Assembly (NCBI GenBank): GCA_015501585.1
Contig: JADNRY010000044.1
Coordinates: 124,001 to 188,000, forward strand
DNA: 64,000 nt
Reading direction: 5' to 3'
Source: Rhodocollybia butyracea
Lineage: Eukaryota; Basidiomycota; Agaricomycetes; Agaricales; Omphalotaceae
The translations under genes were made by a program, and so were the position numbers. Under the pieces are notes generated by a model that did not search any database, was not told where the DNA came from, and was given only the letters and a program-made list of their open reading frames with translations. Positions 23,415-35,346 of the stretch are shown in pieces (within the stretch, counting starts at the first letter, position 1; each line of letters starts with the position of its first letter).

Positions 23415-26400
23415 ATGGCCAGCCCGTATTCCCGACGACCTCTTCCTGCTCCGCCGTTATCTCCGATGATGGACCTCAGAAGCAACATCACCAACTCTCG
23501 TTTCGAAATGTATCCCCACTTCCCCTATGATTATCCAGAGCAATCCGACGATAGAACAACTCCAGCCTTTCCTGCAGGAACTCTCCTTCATAAGGGTTTC
23601 TATGAGTAAGTCTACCATACTATCTTGCCTTCTATAACCTAATTACAATACAAAGTCTCTTGGCCATGATCCCCACACCGTCTCCATCCCGTCTACTACA
23701 GCAGTGGAGACCAGATAATAGTCTTGTCGCTGGCGCACCCTATGAGCAGCAAGGTAGAGGCGCAATCAAACCCACATCTCCTCTACTAAGCCCAGCCAAG
23801 AAAGGACGCAGAATTAGCAAGGATATGGTCTCACATCCAATAGGTTTTGTGTATGTCGTTTTCTTCCCATTTATGTATCCTGTGACACCATAACTGTCTT
23901 TAGTCACTTGGTACATGCTTCAGACGCGGATCAAGCAGAAGCATTACTCACTAGATGGGGCCCAGATGGTCTGGGGAAGCTAGGAGGTCAGGGTCTTTCT
24001 GTCACTCATTGGAACCTTCCTCACTCGTACTCCAGATCCCCGATGGGCAAATCCTATCAAAAACAAAATCCGACTGGCTAATCAGGCTAAAGTTATCAAT
24101 CAAGACGTCAATATTCCCCAACCGTCCTATCGAGACAGCATGGGTCCCATCGACGCCGGCGCCCTAGGGCCACTACGCGTCGTAAATGGGATTAGTGCCA
24201 CCACTGTTACCTCCTCTTCCATGCTCACCACAGTCGCCCGCGAGAATTTTAGTACGCAACCCACAGTTGTGGACGGACTGCCAGGGCGTCCGGGAAATTC
24301 AACAATACGATGGGGAGGTAACCTTGACACCCATCCTGAGGTTCAGGAGCAGGACGAGCGCGAAGGACTCTCGGATGATCCGGGTAAAGCCTTACCAAAG
24401 TTAGATGTTCCTCCTCCTCCTCCTCGGACAATTGTGCCTTCTTTGGCTACCCTTGAGAAGGCAGTTTCCGCCCGGATCTATTTCGAGAACTTGTACTTCC
24501 CCCTCTTTAGGCACCCTCCTTCTCGCGAACAACGGAGACTAGCTATGGAGCGAGATATGATGGAGATGAATCTTTCTCATGACCAGAAAGAGCACCTCCG
24601 TCAACGATGGAGACTGAATGAAACAGACTATCTGCGTGAGCGCCGACGCAAAGTCGATGTGACGGCGTTTGTCAAGCTACAAACTATTGGACATGGTTCG
24701 TTCTCCTTTTGAGTTAGCTTTATATGGTGTTCGATCGTTATACTTCAGGTGCATTCGGCGTCGTATCTCTCGTAAGAGAGCAGTCAACCGGCCAGCTTTT
24801 CGCCATGAAGCAGGTGATTGCCTCGAATTCTAACTCCGTGTCTCGTATCTTACGAATTCTTTTTCCTCAGCTTCGCAAAACAGATATGCTTCGTAAAGGT
24901 CAAGAGGGTCACGTTCGAGCAGAACGAGATCTTCTCAAGTCCGCTTCGCTGGTCTCTTCCCCAGGGGGAGCAGAATGGATCGTCAAACTTTACTACAGCT
25001 TTCAGGACAGGGACCATTTGTATCTGGTCGGTGTCTTTTCCATTCTCATTGTATCCAGCCTGATTTCATTTCGGGTTAATTTATCCACGTACTTACTCAT
25101 ATGGTAACTTTTTTCCCAATAGGTCCTCGAATATATGGGTGGAGGAGATTTGCTGAATCTTTTGATTGAGAGAGATGTCTTTTCAGAAGACTTTACCCGC
25201 TTCTATGTCGCCGAAGTAGGTAATGCTTATATTCTGGCTATCCTCATTTATCACATCTCTTCACAGATGATACTCGCCATTGAATCTTGCCATAAGCATG
25301 GATTTATCCATCGTGACATCAAGCCAGACGTGAATACTTATGGCCATCCTTGTTGCTTCTTGTAAAAAAACTCAATATCTTCTAGAACTTCCTCTTTGAC
25401 CCGAATGGTCACATCAAGCTTAGTGATTTTGGACTAGCGTATGTTCTTTCCTACAAAGCCGCCGGCGAAATTCTCATCCATTTTCACAGCACAGATTTGC
25501 ATTGGGCCCACGACACGTCATGTAAAGCGAGCACTTGTCAGTTCTGCATAAATGTTTCTGACTCTAGTGGTAGATTATGAGCAACAGCGGTTACATTTAT
25601 TACACAAACACGGTATTGACCTTGAAGATTCCAACGGCATAGCGGACGGCAAGAAGACCAAGCGGATGGACCGCCAGGAAGTCGAGCGCCTCATGGGGGG
25701 CGATGACGGACCTGGCGGTGTATTCACTTGGCGGGAAAAGAACCGAAGAAAGGTCGGTCCCATCTTGCTGCCAATGTTCAGTGTTTCATGGTATTGAATC
25801 CTCTCGCAGCTCGCCTACTCTGTGTACGTGCCCTTGTCTAGAAACTGCTACTCCTCATCGCTTACCGAACCGATCTAGATGCGGAACCAATTCCTACAGT
25901 ATGTCAATTTCGTTTACTAGCAATGCTGGTTCCGATGGTTTTCCAGTGTCCCCAGAGGTCATACGTGGGCTTGGGTATTCATACTCTTGTGACTGGTGGA
26001 GCCTTGGCGTTATCATGTTTGAATGTCTTTACGGGTATGCCATTCAACACTATGCAACGGCCTCATTCTGAAATTCATATACAGGTACCCACCGTTTGTA
26101 AACAAGTCGGTGAGAATACAAGTTCTCCGTCTTGAGCTGGGCTCATCTGTAACGCTTAATTTTACATCTTGCAGAGGCATGTAACCAGACAGATGATCTT
26201 GAACTGGAAGCGCTACCTTCGCTTTCCGAAGCGACTCCCCAACACCGAAGAGCCTGTAAATTTGTCTAGCGAGGCGATCGACCTGATCCAACAGCTTTTG
26301 TGTGAGCCGGAAGATCGTTTGGGATCACAGGCCTCCTCTTCAGTTTCACGTCCAAACTCTTTGATCATGCAATCTAGACTCAGTGGCTTTGTCCCCCGAG

Positions 26401-26937
26401 ACTCAACAGCCGATGGGGCCCATCTTATCAAAGTCTGTCCCTTTCCCATATTGTCAGTCCCCGCACTTACCATGCACAACAGATGCATCCGTGGTTTAGG
26501 GGGATTGACTGGGCGAATATACATCGTTACCAAGCACCCTACCGGCCTGATCTGGAAAACCCCGAAGATACAAAACACTTTGACGACGATATTCCAGCCG
26601 AGGTATGATTTCTTTCACGCCACTGTAACACGACGCTGACTCGTGCTTGTTTCAGCCTCTTGCGCCTGCTAATGGAGCCCCCCCTGATGCTACCCGAGAC
26701 CCAATGCTCAGAGACAAACTTCATGGTGCGGAGATCTTAGACGTACGCAAGGCATTGGCTTTTGCTGGCTTCACACACAAGAGTCCCCGTGCGTGGTCGT
26801 ACGTTAGAGCTGATAGAGCTTTTGATCTTCGGTCCGACGACGTCGATGGCGATCGTCAAGCAACTGTTCGAGCCAGAGGAAGGTCGGTCCTGCGTCAAGT
26901 CCAAGACATCGGCAGGGGCCGTGCCATCTCGATGTAA
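23415..26937 (+). CDS. NDR/LATS-family AGC protein kinase with N-terminal CRIB motif
   Basis: Ser/Thr kinase of the Cbk1/Orb6/Cot1 group, which acts in polarity, morphogenesis and septation with a Mob partner. Around residues 120-135 a CRIB-like motif [17 protein letters not shown] fits SxPxxFxHxxH, suggesting binding of Cdc42/Rac GTPases. The Mob-binding N-terminal region follows ([18 protein letters not shown].. [20 protein letters not shown]). Kinase core: [33 protein letters not shown], the long NDR insert before the activation segment ([12 protein letters not shown].. [12 protein letters not shown]), AYSVCGTNSYMSPEVIRG with the regulatory Ser, and DWWSLGVI. Near the end FAGFTHK stands where NDR kinases have the hydrophobic motif with its regulatory Thr. 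More than ten introns. Whether another Cbk1 gene exists in the genome cannot be told here. Confidence 0.9.
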
Positions 26938-27213
26938 TGATTTATGAAGCATATCTATTATTCACCCTGAGAAAGTCATCTCCACTTTATAATGTCTATA
27001 TGCTCAAAATTTAGCCTTAATATCGCACTTTTTATGATTGCTTTCATTATTACGACTACTACGACTGTACTGTATTCTCTACACAATTATACCAAGGAAT
27101 GATCATGCTACAATTCAGTTAGAACCGTCTATCATACTTAAATAAATAACTTAGTGATAAATAAGGCAATTGCAAGAAAGGAGTAAGGGAAAAAAATGCA
27201 ACAGAATCGACGT

Positions 27214-28418
27214 CTACCTGCGCTGGGGCCGAGAACGCCTTTCCAAGTGATGAGTGTATTTTCTGTCATCATCGGAGTCGGAATATTCACTGCGACTGTG
27301 CCGTGATTCTGAACTGGAAGCAGACGCATTGGAATCGGTACTACCCCGCCTGTATTGATGCCAATTAACGGGAGTTACCATTCCAGGGTGAGAGGAGCCT
27401 GGTCGAGAAAGAGCGACAGTGTCATCATCGCTTGTTTGCGGATTGTGGACACGGGCGTGTCGTCTCATATTTGATAATACACTGAAGGAACGACCACAAC
27501 CCTCAACAGGACAAACAAATGCTAATCGCCATGGAATCGTAAATATAGGACATAGAATGGGGAAACAAAGAATTTGTTCTTACGTTTTTCTCCAGTGTGA
27601 CTGTTAAGATGGATCTGCAGAATCAAGATATAGATGTCAGTTTCAATCCAGTTCGATGGGAGTTAGGGCTACCTTCAAGCTACTAGGTCTATTAAAGCCT
27701 TTGCCACAGTAGCTACATTCATATTTTCCAGCGGGAGGAACATGGCTTCCTTCAATATGAGGACGCCGACTCGGATCAGGAGAATGGGTCCAACTCGATG
27801 AGACGGTAGGTGTTTGTTCATCATCTTGTGGCCTATATCGAGCATCTACGGAAGACACCCGAGGGCTGTGGGTACTGGACTGAGAGCGAATATCACTTTG
27901 TTGTGAAGGATAGCGAGCAATCCCGTGAGGCGGGTAATTATTCCCCTCCGTATAGCCATAACGATGAGAGGGGTTGGGATATGCTGCGGGTGTCGAAAGT
28001 CCTCTAGCAGGATGCCGATGATCACTATCAGTGCTCATCCTAGCCATAGGAGGGGGAGATTGATATTCCCCGTAGGGCCCAGGTAAAGCCCTGGAAGTGT
28101 ATCCGCTTGGGGGATGTGGGAGTCTTGCATTATGGTCGTGATAAGGTCGTTCAGGATAAGGATTAGAGTGTCGCGGCTATACATTAATTAGCCCTTAGAG
28201 AACCAAATTCAGAGGGACATTGACATACCTGGGCGTTGGGGTAATAAGACGGAGTGCCGTGATCGTCACTGACTCGGAGACGGTTTAACTCATCTGGAGG
28301 ATCGATGTTAATGAGCATACAAAAAAAAAAGAGGTAAATACTCGCCTCCAAATAAATCACGTATTGGGGGAAGCGTTGGACGGTCGCCAGAACGGTGTGC
28401 TCTGCTTGAAGATGACAT
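27214..28418 (-). CDS. C2H2 zinc-finger transcription factor (two fingers)
   Basis: Start 28418 opens MSSSSRAHRSGDRPTLPPIR DLFG, then after an intron DELNRLRVSDDHGTPSYYPN. A long Pro/Ser/Tyr/His-rich part leads to two adjacent C2H2 fingers: YECSYCGKGFNRPSSLKIHL and, after the linker HTGEKP, FVCPVEGCGRSFSVLSNMRR HARVH. The tail is Ser/Asp-rich and ends in a basic RRSRPQRR. The LPPIRDLF opening is common in agaricomycete C2H2 regulators. Predicted nuclear, sequence-specific DNA binding; targets unknown. Convergent with the NDR kinase gene, 276 bp between stops. Confidence 0.85.
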
Positions 28419-29909
28419 GGGAGATGAAGAAAGGACAAGACTACATGTTTAACTGCACGCGCATATATACCCTGGCACGGAAGGAAAGTCGACATCTACT
28501 TAAGCGAAATTGCACAGCCCGAATCCTCCAACGGAGACGACAATAAGATGGCGCTGCACTGTCGCTAAAGCTACCTATTGCTGCGTGAGCAACATCATCG
28601 CTTATATCGCGTTCGTCCTATTGTTGAGATATCCAATGGTGAGTTGGAATACACACTTATTAGCACAGACACAGCGCGCCGCCGGATAGCGCCGGATGTT
28701 TCAAAGTCGACTGATATCTCGGTAAAGCGGCAATGATCAAGTACGCAAACTGAACGACAGGGTTTCTCGGTCTACAACATCAGTTACTAGCTAGACTCTT
28801 TCTGAACCTCTGTTTCTGCTTCTGCTTTAGTTCTAGTTTTGAGCGAAAGGGAATGCAGTCCTTGGTTTAATTCTACTGAGAGGGCAGAATAGACTAGTCT
28901 GTGCCTCTGCATCGTTGTCTGAGGAGAATCGTGAGATGATGTACAGGCCAAGATACGGTCAGAATTTCTGACCTTTCCCATGAACTTATCAGAGACTATT
29001 TCTAACGAAAAGTCTGAATAAATCGTGAATCAAGATGAACTATACCGGGTAATAGAAACACAAACGGGTCTCGCCATCTCCCCTGCCTTGAGCTCGCATC
29101 GGAGCATGGTGACGATGTTGATACGAATCATTCTTAATGACCAGTGCAGCTGGCTCAAATGAGGATGTCAGCTATGTTTAAGGATTCTCAGTTGATTTTC
29201 GTAGCCCGGTAAGCGTGGCAAAAAAGGATTACTTTCGACCGTATTGCTGATTCTATAGGTCCTGGTAGAGAAGTGGTAGACATAGAGACTCTTTTGAAGG
29301 CGGGAAGTATACAGCTTCGAGAGCCCAAACTTCGAAACATAAGTTGAAAGTCCGAAGGAGGATTTGATCAAGCCCATCACTAAATCGCTGAAAGTAAGAT
29401 AAAGGGTGGTAGGAATTTCAATCTATCGCCATCATTCCGGGACCCGATATGGCGTTTGAATGGTTGGTAACCCGCTCGTCGGCCTGCTATCGAATCGTAT
29501 GACCCTCGCCCATATGGTACTATATTCTCAGCTGGTACATATATTTTGAATCATTTCCAGGCATTACAAACTAAGTACCAGAGTAATAGAGGTATTCTAA
29601 GCCCCGATCAGAGTTGTACTACCTTACTATATGCTCACCACTAAAGTCCCACTGTTCCAATGTATTCAAAGCCCCAACCATGGTTGTAGTACCTTGCTAT
29701 GTGCTCACCATTAAAGTTTAACTATTTCAATGTATCAAAAGCAAGTATCTCTCCGCTTTAAGTGTGTCCGAGTCATATCCATGTGCGCTCGCCGCCGCTG
29801 TGCACTTCCGACCGCTCGCTGTAAATTGGAATTTACTCAAACGACTCGGATCATGTACTGAGTAACATCCCGGGTATACGTTTGACCACGACCTTGCCAC
29901 AACTTCGTT
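28419..29909. other. Divergent intergenic region, no gene seen
   Basis: About 1.5 kb between the C2H2 gene and the small coiled-coil gene. Apart from the 70-bp tandem duplication listed separately I see no exon-like or RNA-like structure. Both promoters must lie here. Confidence 0.4.
29601..29740. repeat. Diverged 70-bp tandem duplication
   Basis: Units start at GCCCCGATCA (29601) and GCCCCAACCA (29671). They share CTACCTTACTAT/GTACCTTGCTAT, TGCTCACCA, TTAAAGT-like and TTTCAATGTATC-like words at the same spacing. Scattered point differences show it is not recent. Confidence 0.75.
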
Positions 29910-30494
29910 ATGAATACTCCAGTCAAAAAGAAACCCAACGATGAGCTAATTGTCCCAAGCTCGCAGGAGGATGAGAGGAATTTTTGGGAGTAAGCATACT
30001 TTGAGTCTGCTCATTCATTGACTCACTACTATTTCACAGACTCGATCCCGATGCAACTCTTGTGTCTGTTAATTCCGAGTTGGCAGCACCTGGCCCTAGT
30101 AGTACAAAACCTACTACATCCCAGTCAGACTCAGACTCGGACTCGGATGCAAGAACTCCAATCTCACCGAGAAGTCCTGGTATGTTTTAGTATGACTCCG
30201 AACTTGTAGACGTTGAGACTAATTTGGAGTCGGACAGCAATCTTGGCGCATCGTCGCGATCCCAAGCGCGTGGAGTTTAATCTTACACCTACCAACATGG
30301 ATAAAGTTCGGCGCAGGGAAAATATGAAACTCGCGAGTTACGCTAAAACATTGGAAGAAGAAGTGAAACGGCTTCGTGATGAGCTACGATCTGCACATGT
30401 ACAGTTGAAGAAGTTGGGTCAGGAAACTATCAGTATTTCAGAGCATACGGCCTCTGCCCTAGACACGGCGGACCCCACACATTCAAGCTTTTAG
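29910..30494 (+). CDS. Small coiled-coil protein, function unknown
   Basis: Three exons joined by GT-AG introns: MNTPVKKKPNDELIVPSSQE.. NFWE; LDPDATLVSVNSELAAPGPS.. SDSDSDSD; AILAHRRDPKRVEFNLTPTN.. to HSSF. The middle has a Ser/Asp repeat tract. The last exon carries a basic segment (KVRRRENMKLASYAKTLEEE) running into a heptad-like helix (EVKRLRDELRSAHVQLKKL), so dimerisation is likely. A basic region beside a leucine-rich helix hints at a bZIP, but the Asn/Arg pattern of a true bZIP basic region is not seen. About 150 residues. No family recognised. It ends 140 bp from the Plavaka transposase stop (convergent). Confidence 0.6.
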
Positions 30495-30633
30495 TGTACT
30501 ACTACGTATACTATAAATCTAAATCAGTAGTAGCCCAGACTGAACTTGAAAAATCCTTATGATGTCACAGGATTTTAGTTAAATCGCGTGATGTCATGGA
30601 TAAAATCAATTTGTAGTATGGTAAAGACAGTAT

Positions 30634-33600
30634 CTACATTGATGCATATCCATCTGAGTTGCTATCTTCTTCCCCATCGTCCGGCCCTAGGTCATCATCA
30701 GAGCCCCCGCTGCCTGCAGACTCGGAATTAGATTTGTTAGAGCCGCTCTGATCACTGTCCTCTGAGTCGGAATCACTTTCCGACTTATCGCCAGATTCGG
30801 GTGAGTCAATTTCGGCGCCATCGTTTGGCTCAGTAGCTTCAGTGTTAGTAGTGGGTTGAGCATCAGTGTGACCCACTCCTCCACCAAGGTGCCGCATAAA
30901 CATGTCTCGGTCAGGGAATCTGTAACCATATATCAGCTACTTGAGTGACGGCAGACAAAATCACTTACATATTCACATAGTACGATGCCCAGTCATCTGT
31001 TTCGTTTATGGGACGCGCTGCAGTAATTTTGGTACTTGCAAGTAGCTCGGATGTACGTCCACTCGTAAAGTCAGGAATGAGATGAGCGGCTCGTAAAACC
31101 AGAGATGGATCAAGAAATCCAAACGCGTAGTCATCACTCTCGGGAACAAAGCCTACTTTTGGTAGCCTCGCATGTTTGATCCCCCAGCGATACCCTGGCT
31201 CTTGACCCATCCACCGAACCCATAAAAATTCCATATGTTCCATTTTGTGTACCCCACCCGACTCGATATTCAGCCAAATAACGTCTGCATGAAATATACC
31301 AAGTACACGAGCATACCAAAACGGGTGAGTACCTGGAGACGTGTCTGGAGAATGAACCATGACAACGTTGTGATCAGTTCGAGGATTGATGACATCCTGA
31401 TCCCGACGGACATTGTAGGTAGTGAAGTTGACGCGAAGAGTTTTTGTAGCATATATTTTCTGGTCATATAAGAGGATCGAGTTTCGTTGTTCATCTGTGA
31501 ATGATTCATGAGTATCACCATCAAAATCCCGCTCAAGAAAGCGTCCAAGGAGATGGTCTTGAAGTTTTATTTGAAAGTCCTAGACTCCCAGTCAGTTTAG
31601 TGCTGGCATATATAGATTTACCAACCTTCTTCGCCGGATCTTCATGAGTATCAGAGTGTAAAAATTCAGAAAGATGGATTGGATGGTTTTTGTTTGTAGA
31701 AATGAAGTGATGCACATCGGGAGATACTTTTCTATCTTCCAGAAGTGTACTCATTTCCATGCCAACGTGGTGTGGATGTCGACCAAGAGTTTGAGCAGAT
31801 TCCGATAGCTTCTGCTTTCCTAATTTAATCTGCTTTTTCGCCTTCGTTAGAGCGGCCTTGGCCTGCTGAAGTTTCTTTGCACGGAGGTAATGCTTTGCGA
31901 TTTGTTTCGTTGCATCACGTTTGTTGGTTAGCCCATAGAGCATTTTCACTGTACGATGGGCAAGTTCACCCTAAACAGTATTAGTTTTAAGAAGTATCAC
32001 CGTTTATAAAATATATAGACTTACGATTTGAGTTGAGTAATTATCTGTGGTTCCAAACCAGCGAATGAAGGAAACGTAGTCACCCATTGCATGCCATTTG
32101 TATGTGAAAAGGTTCAGCGTCCGTGGTTTCTTGGTAGGAGGTATGTTTGGGGCCGTTGCTATAAATTTGGAATTGGTATTTAGACATGACTTTGATACAA
32201 CCAAGGACTTACACTGCTTTACTGGATTATTTGAAGTCTGGCGCGAATGAGCAACTGCTTGACGTCGAGCACGAGCATCTTGCTCTCGGGGTAGTTCGAA
32301 AGTGGCAAACTTTGAAGCAGACTTATCTCTGAAATCCCGCATGAGCCTACCGACTTCAGTAGTTGTTTTCTCCAGCCACTCGAGTGTTGGCTCAGTGTGA
32401 AGACGGAGTTTTGCAAGGGCATGCCATTGAGCGAGACGGAATAATAACTTCATCAGACGCTCATTATGCTCATGCTCAAATAAGTGTTCAAATGCAGGTA
32501 TCGCGCACTGAAAAAAATTAAATAATGGAAGATTTTCGTGCAAACTTACATACTTGGAGTAAGTCCTCGAAATCACGGGCAGCTAGCTTCTTCATTTCAG
32601 ATGCATTTCCCAGGAAGTGGCGAATTGTGGTGCCAAAGGCAGGGATCCGCTGGAAACTACAAAAAAATTCAGTATTTGTATAACATATGAACTTGGACTT
32701 TTACCGTCTATCCAGTTCGGCGACTTTTTCTGCACCATTTTGGGAGGCATACAACATACGTATGAGATGAGTGAAAAGAGTTTTCCAAATCCCAAGCTCG
32801 ATCTCATGCAGAAGGTCTACTGCGAGCATTTTGGAAATATTAAAGTCCGAGCCTAGACGTTCGATAAATGCGTTCTGGCAACGTTTTGGTAAATCAATAA
32901 ATTTGGGCAATCGTCTCACTCACCAAGGTCGGGATAGATGATGTCTCCTTGAGTAAGTTGTTGACAGCGGTGCCATTAATAGGGTACCCAGACTTGTAAA
33001 TAAAATCCCGAGCTAGCTTGACTGCAGCCAGATAAAAGACTCGTACTTTTGTGAGCCGGGTACGCATATCCCGAAAAAGGCCCATTTGGTCTAGCTGTGT
33101 CTTGCGGACTAGACATCGGGGGCAAGGACATAGGCCTTTATCCCGAATAGTTGCCAAAAGGACTCTATTTTCGTGGATGAATCAATGACAGTGGTACAAA
33201 TATATAAAAGGTTTACTTCTCTGGGTAATCGGCTGAGTAGGTGAAAACTCTTGGATAAAACCGCCGCTCAATCCCATCATGGCACTTGATGACTATACCA
33301 TAGTGATATGCATGAACAAAATCATCTCCAAGAAGTATCCTCCACACAGCTTGCATGAGCTCACGGCGGCAGTGTGTCGAGAGGTCCTCACGGGACTTTT
33401 TAGCACCCCATTTGGTGTAAAACTTTGACGCAAAGTCTTGAAATGAGGCGGGGAGCTGCAAAACTGCATAAGAATAATATCCACTGATTATAGATGGCAG
33501 TCATAGCTCACCGAGGGGATGTACGCAACATGATGACATGCGCCGGAGTTTGGCAGTGAACGAATGTATTTCGAGAGGTTCCCAAACATCATATATACTG

Positions 33601-35097
33601 GCCACATCTTGGCATTTCCGAATGAGGTCAAGTGAGTGGCGTCTGACCAAAACATCAGACCTAGGACCACTTTTTCGAGCTTGCAGTCTGGATTTTCTGG
33701 AGGGCCACGCATACGCTGTACTTTGCTGTGTTCTTCAAGAAAAGCATCGGAGTTATAGAGCTCTGAGTAAACTCGATGCATTTTGTCAGAACCAGGAACA
33801 GTTTGGTATAGTTTGAATGGGAAAAAGTGGAATTTTTCGGAGAGAGGATCGGTGAATGTGGATCGAATAACGGAAATGAGATTACGAAAAATAAAGACCT
33901 GAGACTGAGAATTGTTGAGAGGGTATGTCTTTATCCCCAGATGGAACATCGATGGTAATACTAGTGGACTGGAAGTTGTCCAGCAACTTGGATTCTCCCT
34001 CCTGGTTCTCAGCGCGCTCGAAGCGAAGATTTTCGCTATGCGCGTTGAAGCCCTTTAAGTCATTGGGGTCGAAATCCGGTTGGAGAATGACTTCATTCAC
34101 AAGTCGCGTTGTCTCTGTCTCGGATTTTGTACGACCACCACTACTCATCCAGTTCATGAGATGCCAGATGCTCATGTTTCGAAATGGCCAAGGGGGGGAT
34201 TAGTTTCTGAAGACGTGGGTAGATGTGTTGATGACGGATCCTCTTCATCCCCCAAGTCAATAGAACCACTGTTGAACTGTTTAGAGTGATTACACAGATC
34301 TGCCAGAGGAACAGTGGAATCAGGGTCATAAGACGGCCGATCAAGATAGTGCCGAATCAAACCAAATGGATTCGCCGCAGTTTTTAGCTGGTCTCGAACA
34401 ATTAATATTACCCTCCGGATAGCAGAAGGTGCAGGCGTAGGATTCTCTGCCACCACGAGAGGGGGAGCCTGCGGCGGCTCATCCCGAAAGCGACGTGGAA
34501 GACGTGATGCACGACCTGATGATGTTACAGCTGTTGGTGGATAAGCCTCATTGCGCTCTTCCACCAAAGTTACTGGTGGGCTCAGATTTGGAGGCTGCGG
34601 TGATAGTTCCGGGTGGGGTGACGAGCGGTCTAATATGTTTGGTAAGGGCTTCAAAACAGCGCATGAGTTTTCAGTACACCACAGAAGAACACTGCTCACA
34701 TCATGAAAAAAAGACTGATTAAAGTGCAAAGGGTATCCTAGGCTTGGAGTCTCTGGGTTTGTGTCCATAGCTTCCGAAGAGTCCACGAAGGATCAGGTCT
34801 GGATGTACTACTAGTCATGGTACTCTGGAATAACGAGATGTTATTTATTAATCAATGCTTGCTGAGAATAAATTGACGTTCTTACCTGTGGATTACGCAT
34901 GGGAAGCTGAAGCTTTGCTTTTTTCTTTACTGGTGGTAGACGAGAGCTTGAGGCAGCAGCAGAAACAGGGGGCGGGGCTTTGCAATATATGCCTTCCACG
35001 GTTCACAGGTCCTCCGATGTTGCGCTAGTGAGGCTTCAGTTGAAAATCCATGACCGTGAATTCCTTTGGGACAGCCTTTGACACAGTAATGAGACAT
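30634..35097 (-). mobile_element. Plavaka-family transposase gene, frame-broken
   Basis: Cut-and-paste DNA transposase of the Plavaka group (CACTA-related), common in mushroom genomes. Start 35097 gives a Cys/His-rich MSHYCVKGCPKGIHGHGFS.. AQHRRTC zinc-knuckle. Downstream are the family blocks SDATHLTSFGNAKMWPVYMM FGNLSKYIR, GLCPCPRCL, and DLLHEIELGIWKTLFTHLIR, with candidate catalytic Asp/Glu in SDATH and DLLHEIE. The 3' end encodes a long acidic Ser/Asp/Gly tail. Introns are typical GT-AG. Two frame breaks are visible. Within SVSGLYF|RNLISVIRS an extra base lies in the A run at 33888-33892. Another probable break is in the C-rich run at about 34965-34980. No terminal inverted repeats or target duplication were found, so the element's limits are unknown. 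Probably inactive if the breaks are real. Confidence 0.82.
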
Positions 35098-35346
35098 AGT
35101 CTTTGGAGTTGGGTCTGTTAGATTAAGTGGGGGGACTCAAAGTCCAAGTCGAGAGAGTTTGGAAAAAAGGGCTAAGTTATTCCGATATGGCAACAAACGG
35201 CTCGGTAAATCTAATCTTAAAAATTATCAGTGCATGACCAAGATGTTTCAAATTCCGGAAGGATAAAAGGTGGCCGCGGTAGCGTGACTTCGTTGAATCC
35301 TTCTTGAACTTGAGCCACTATAAACCTGTTCGCCTACCCCTCTAAT

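Noticed and set aside
21041..28418. Homeodomain and other regulators as a mating-type (A/HD) locus
   Set aside because: Only one homeodomain gene, and no divergently paired HD partner, MIP or beta-flanking gene in the window.
30490..30640. Terminal inverted repeat of the Plavaka element
   Set aside because: No matching inverted sequence was found upstream of 35097 or downstream of 37074 by eye; the ends remain undefined.
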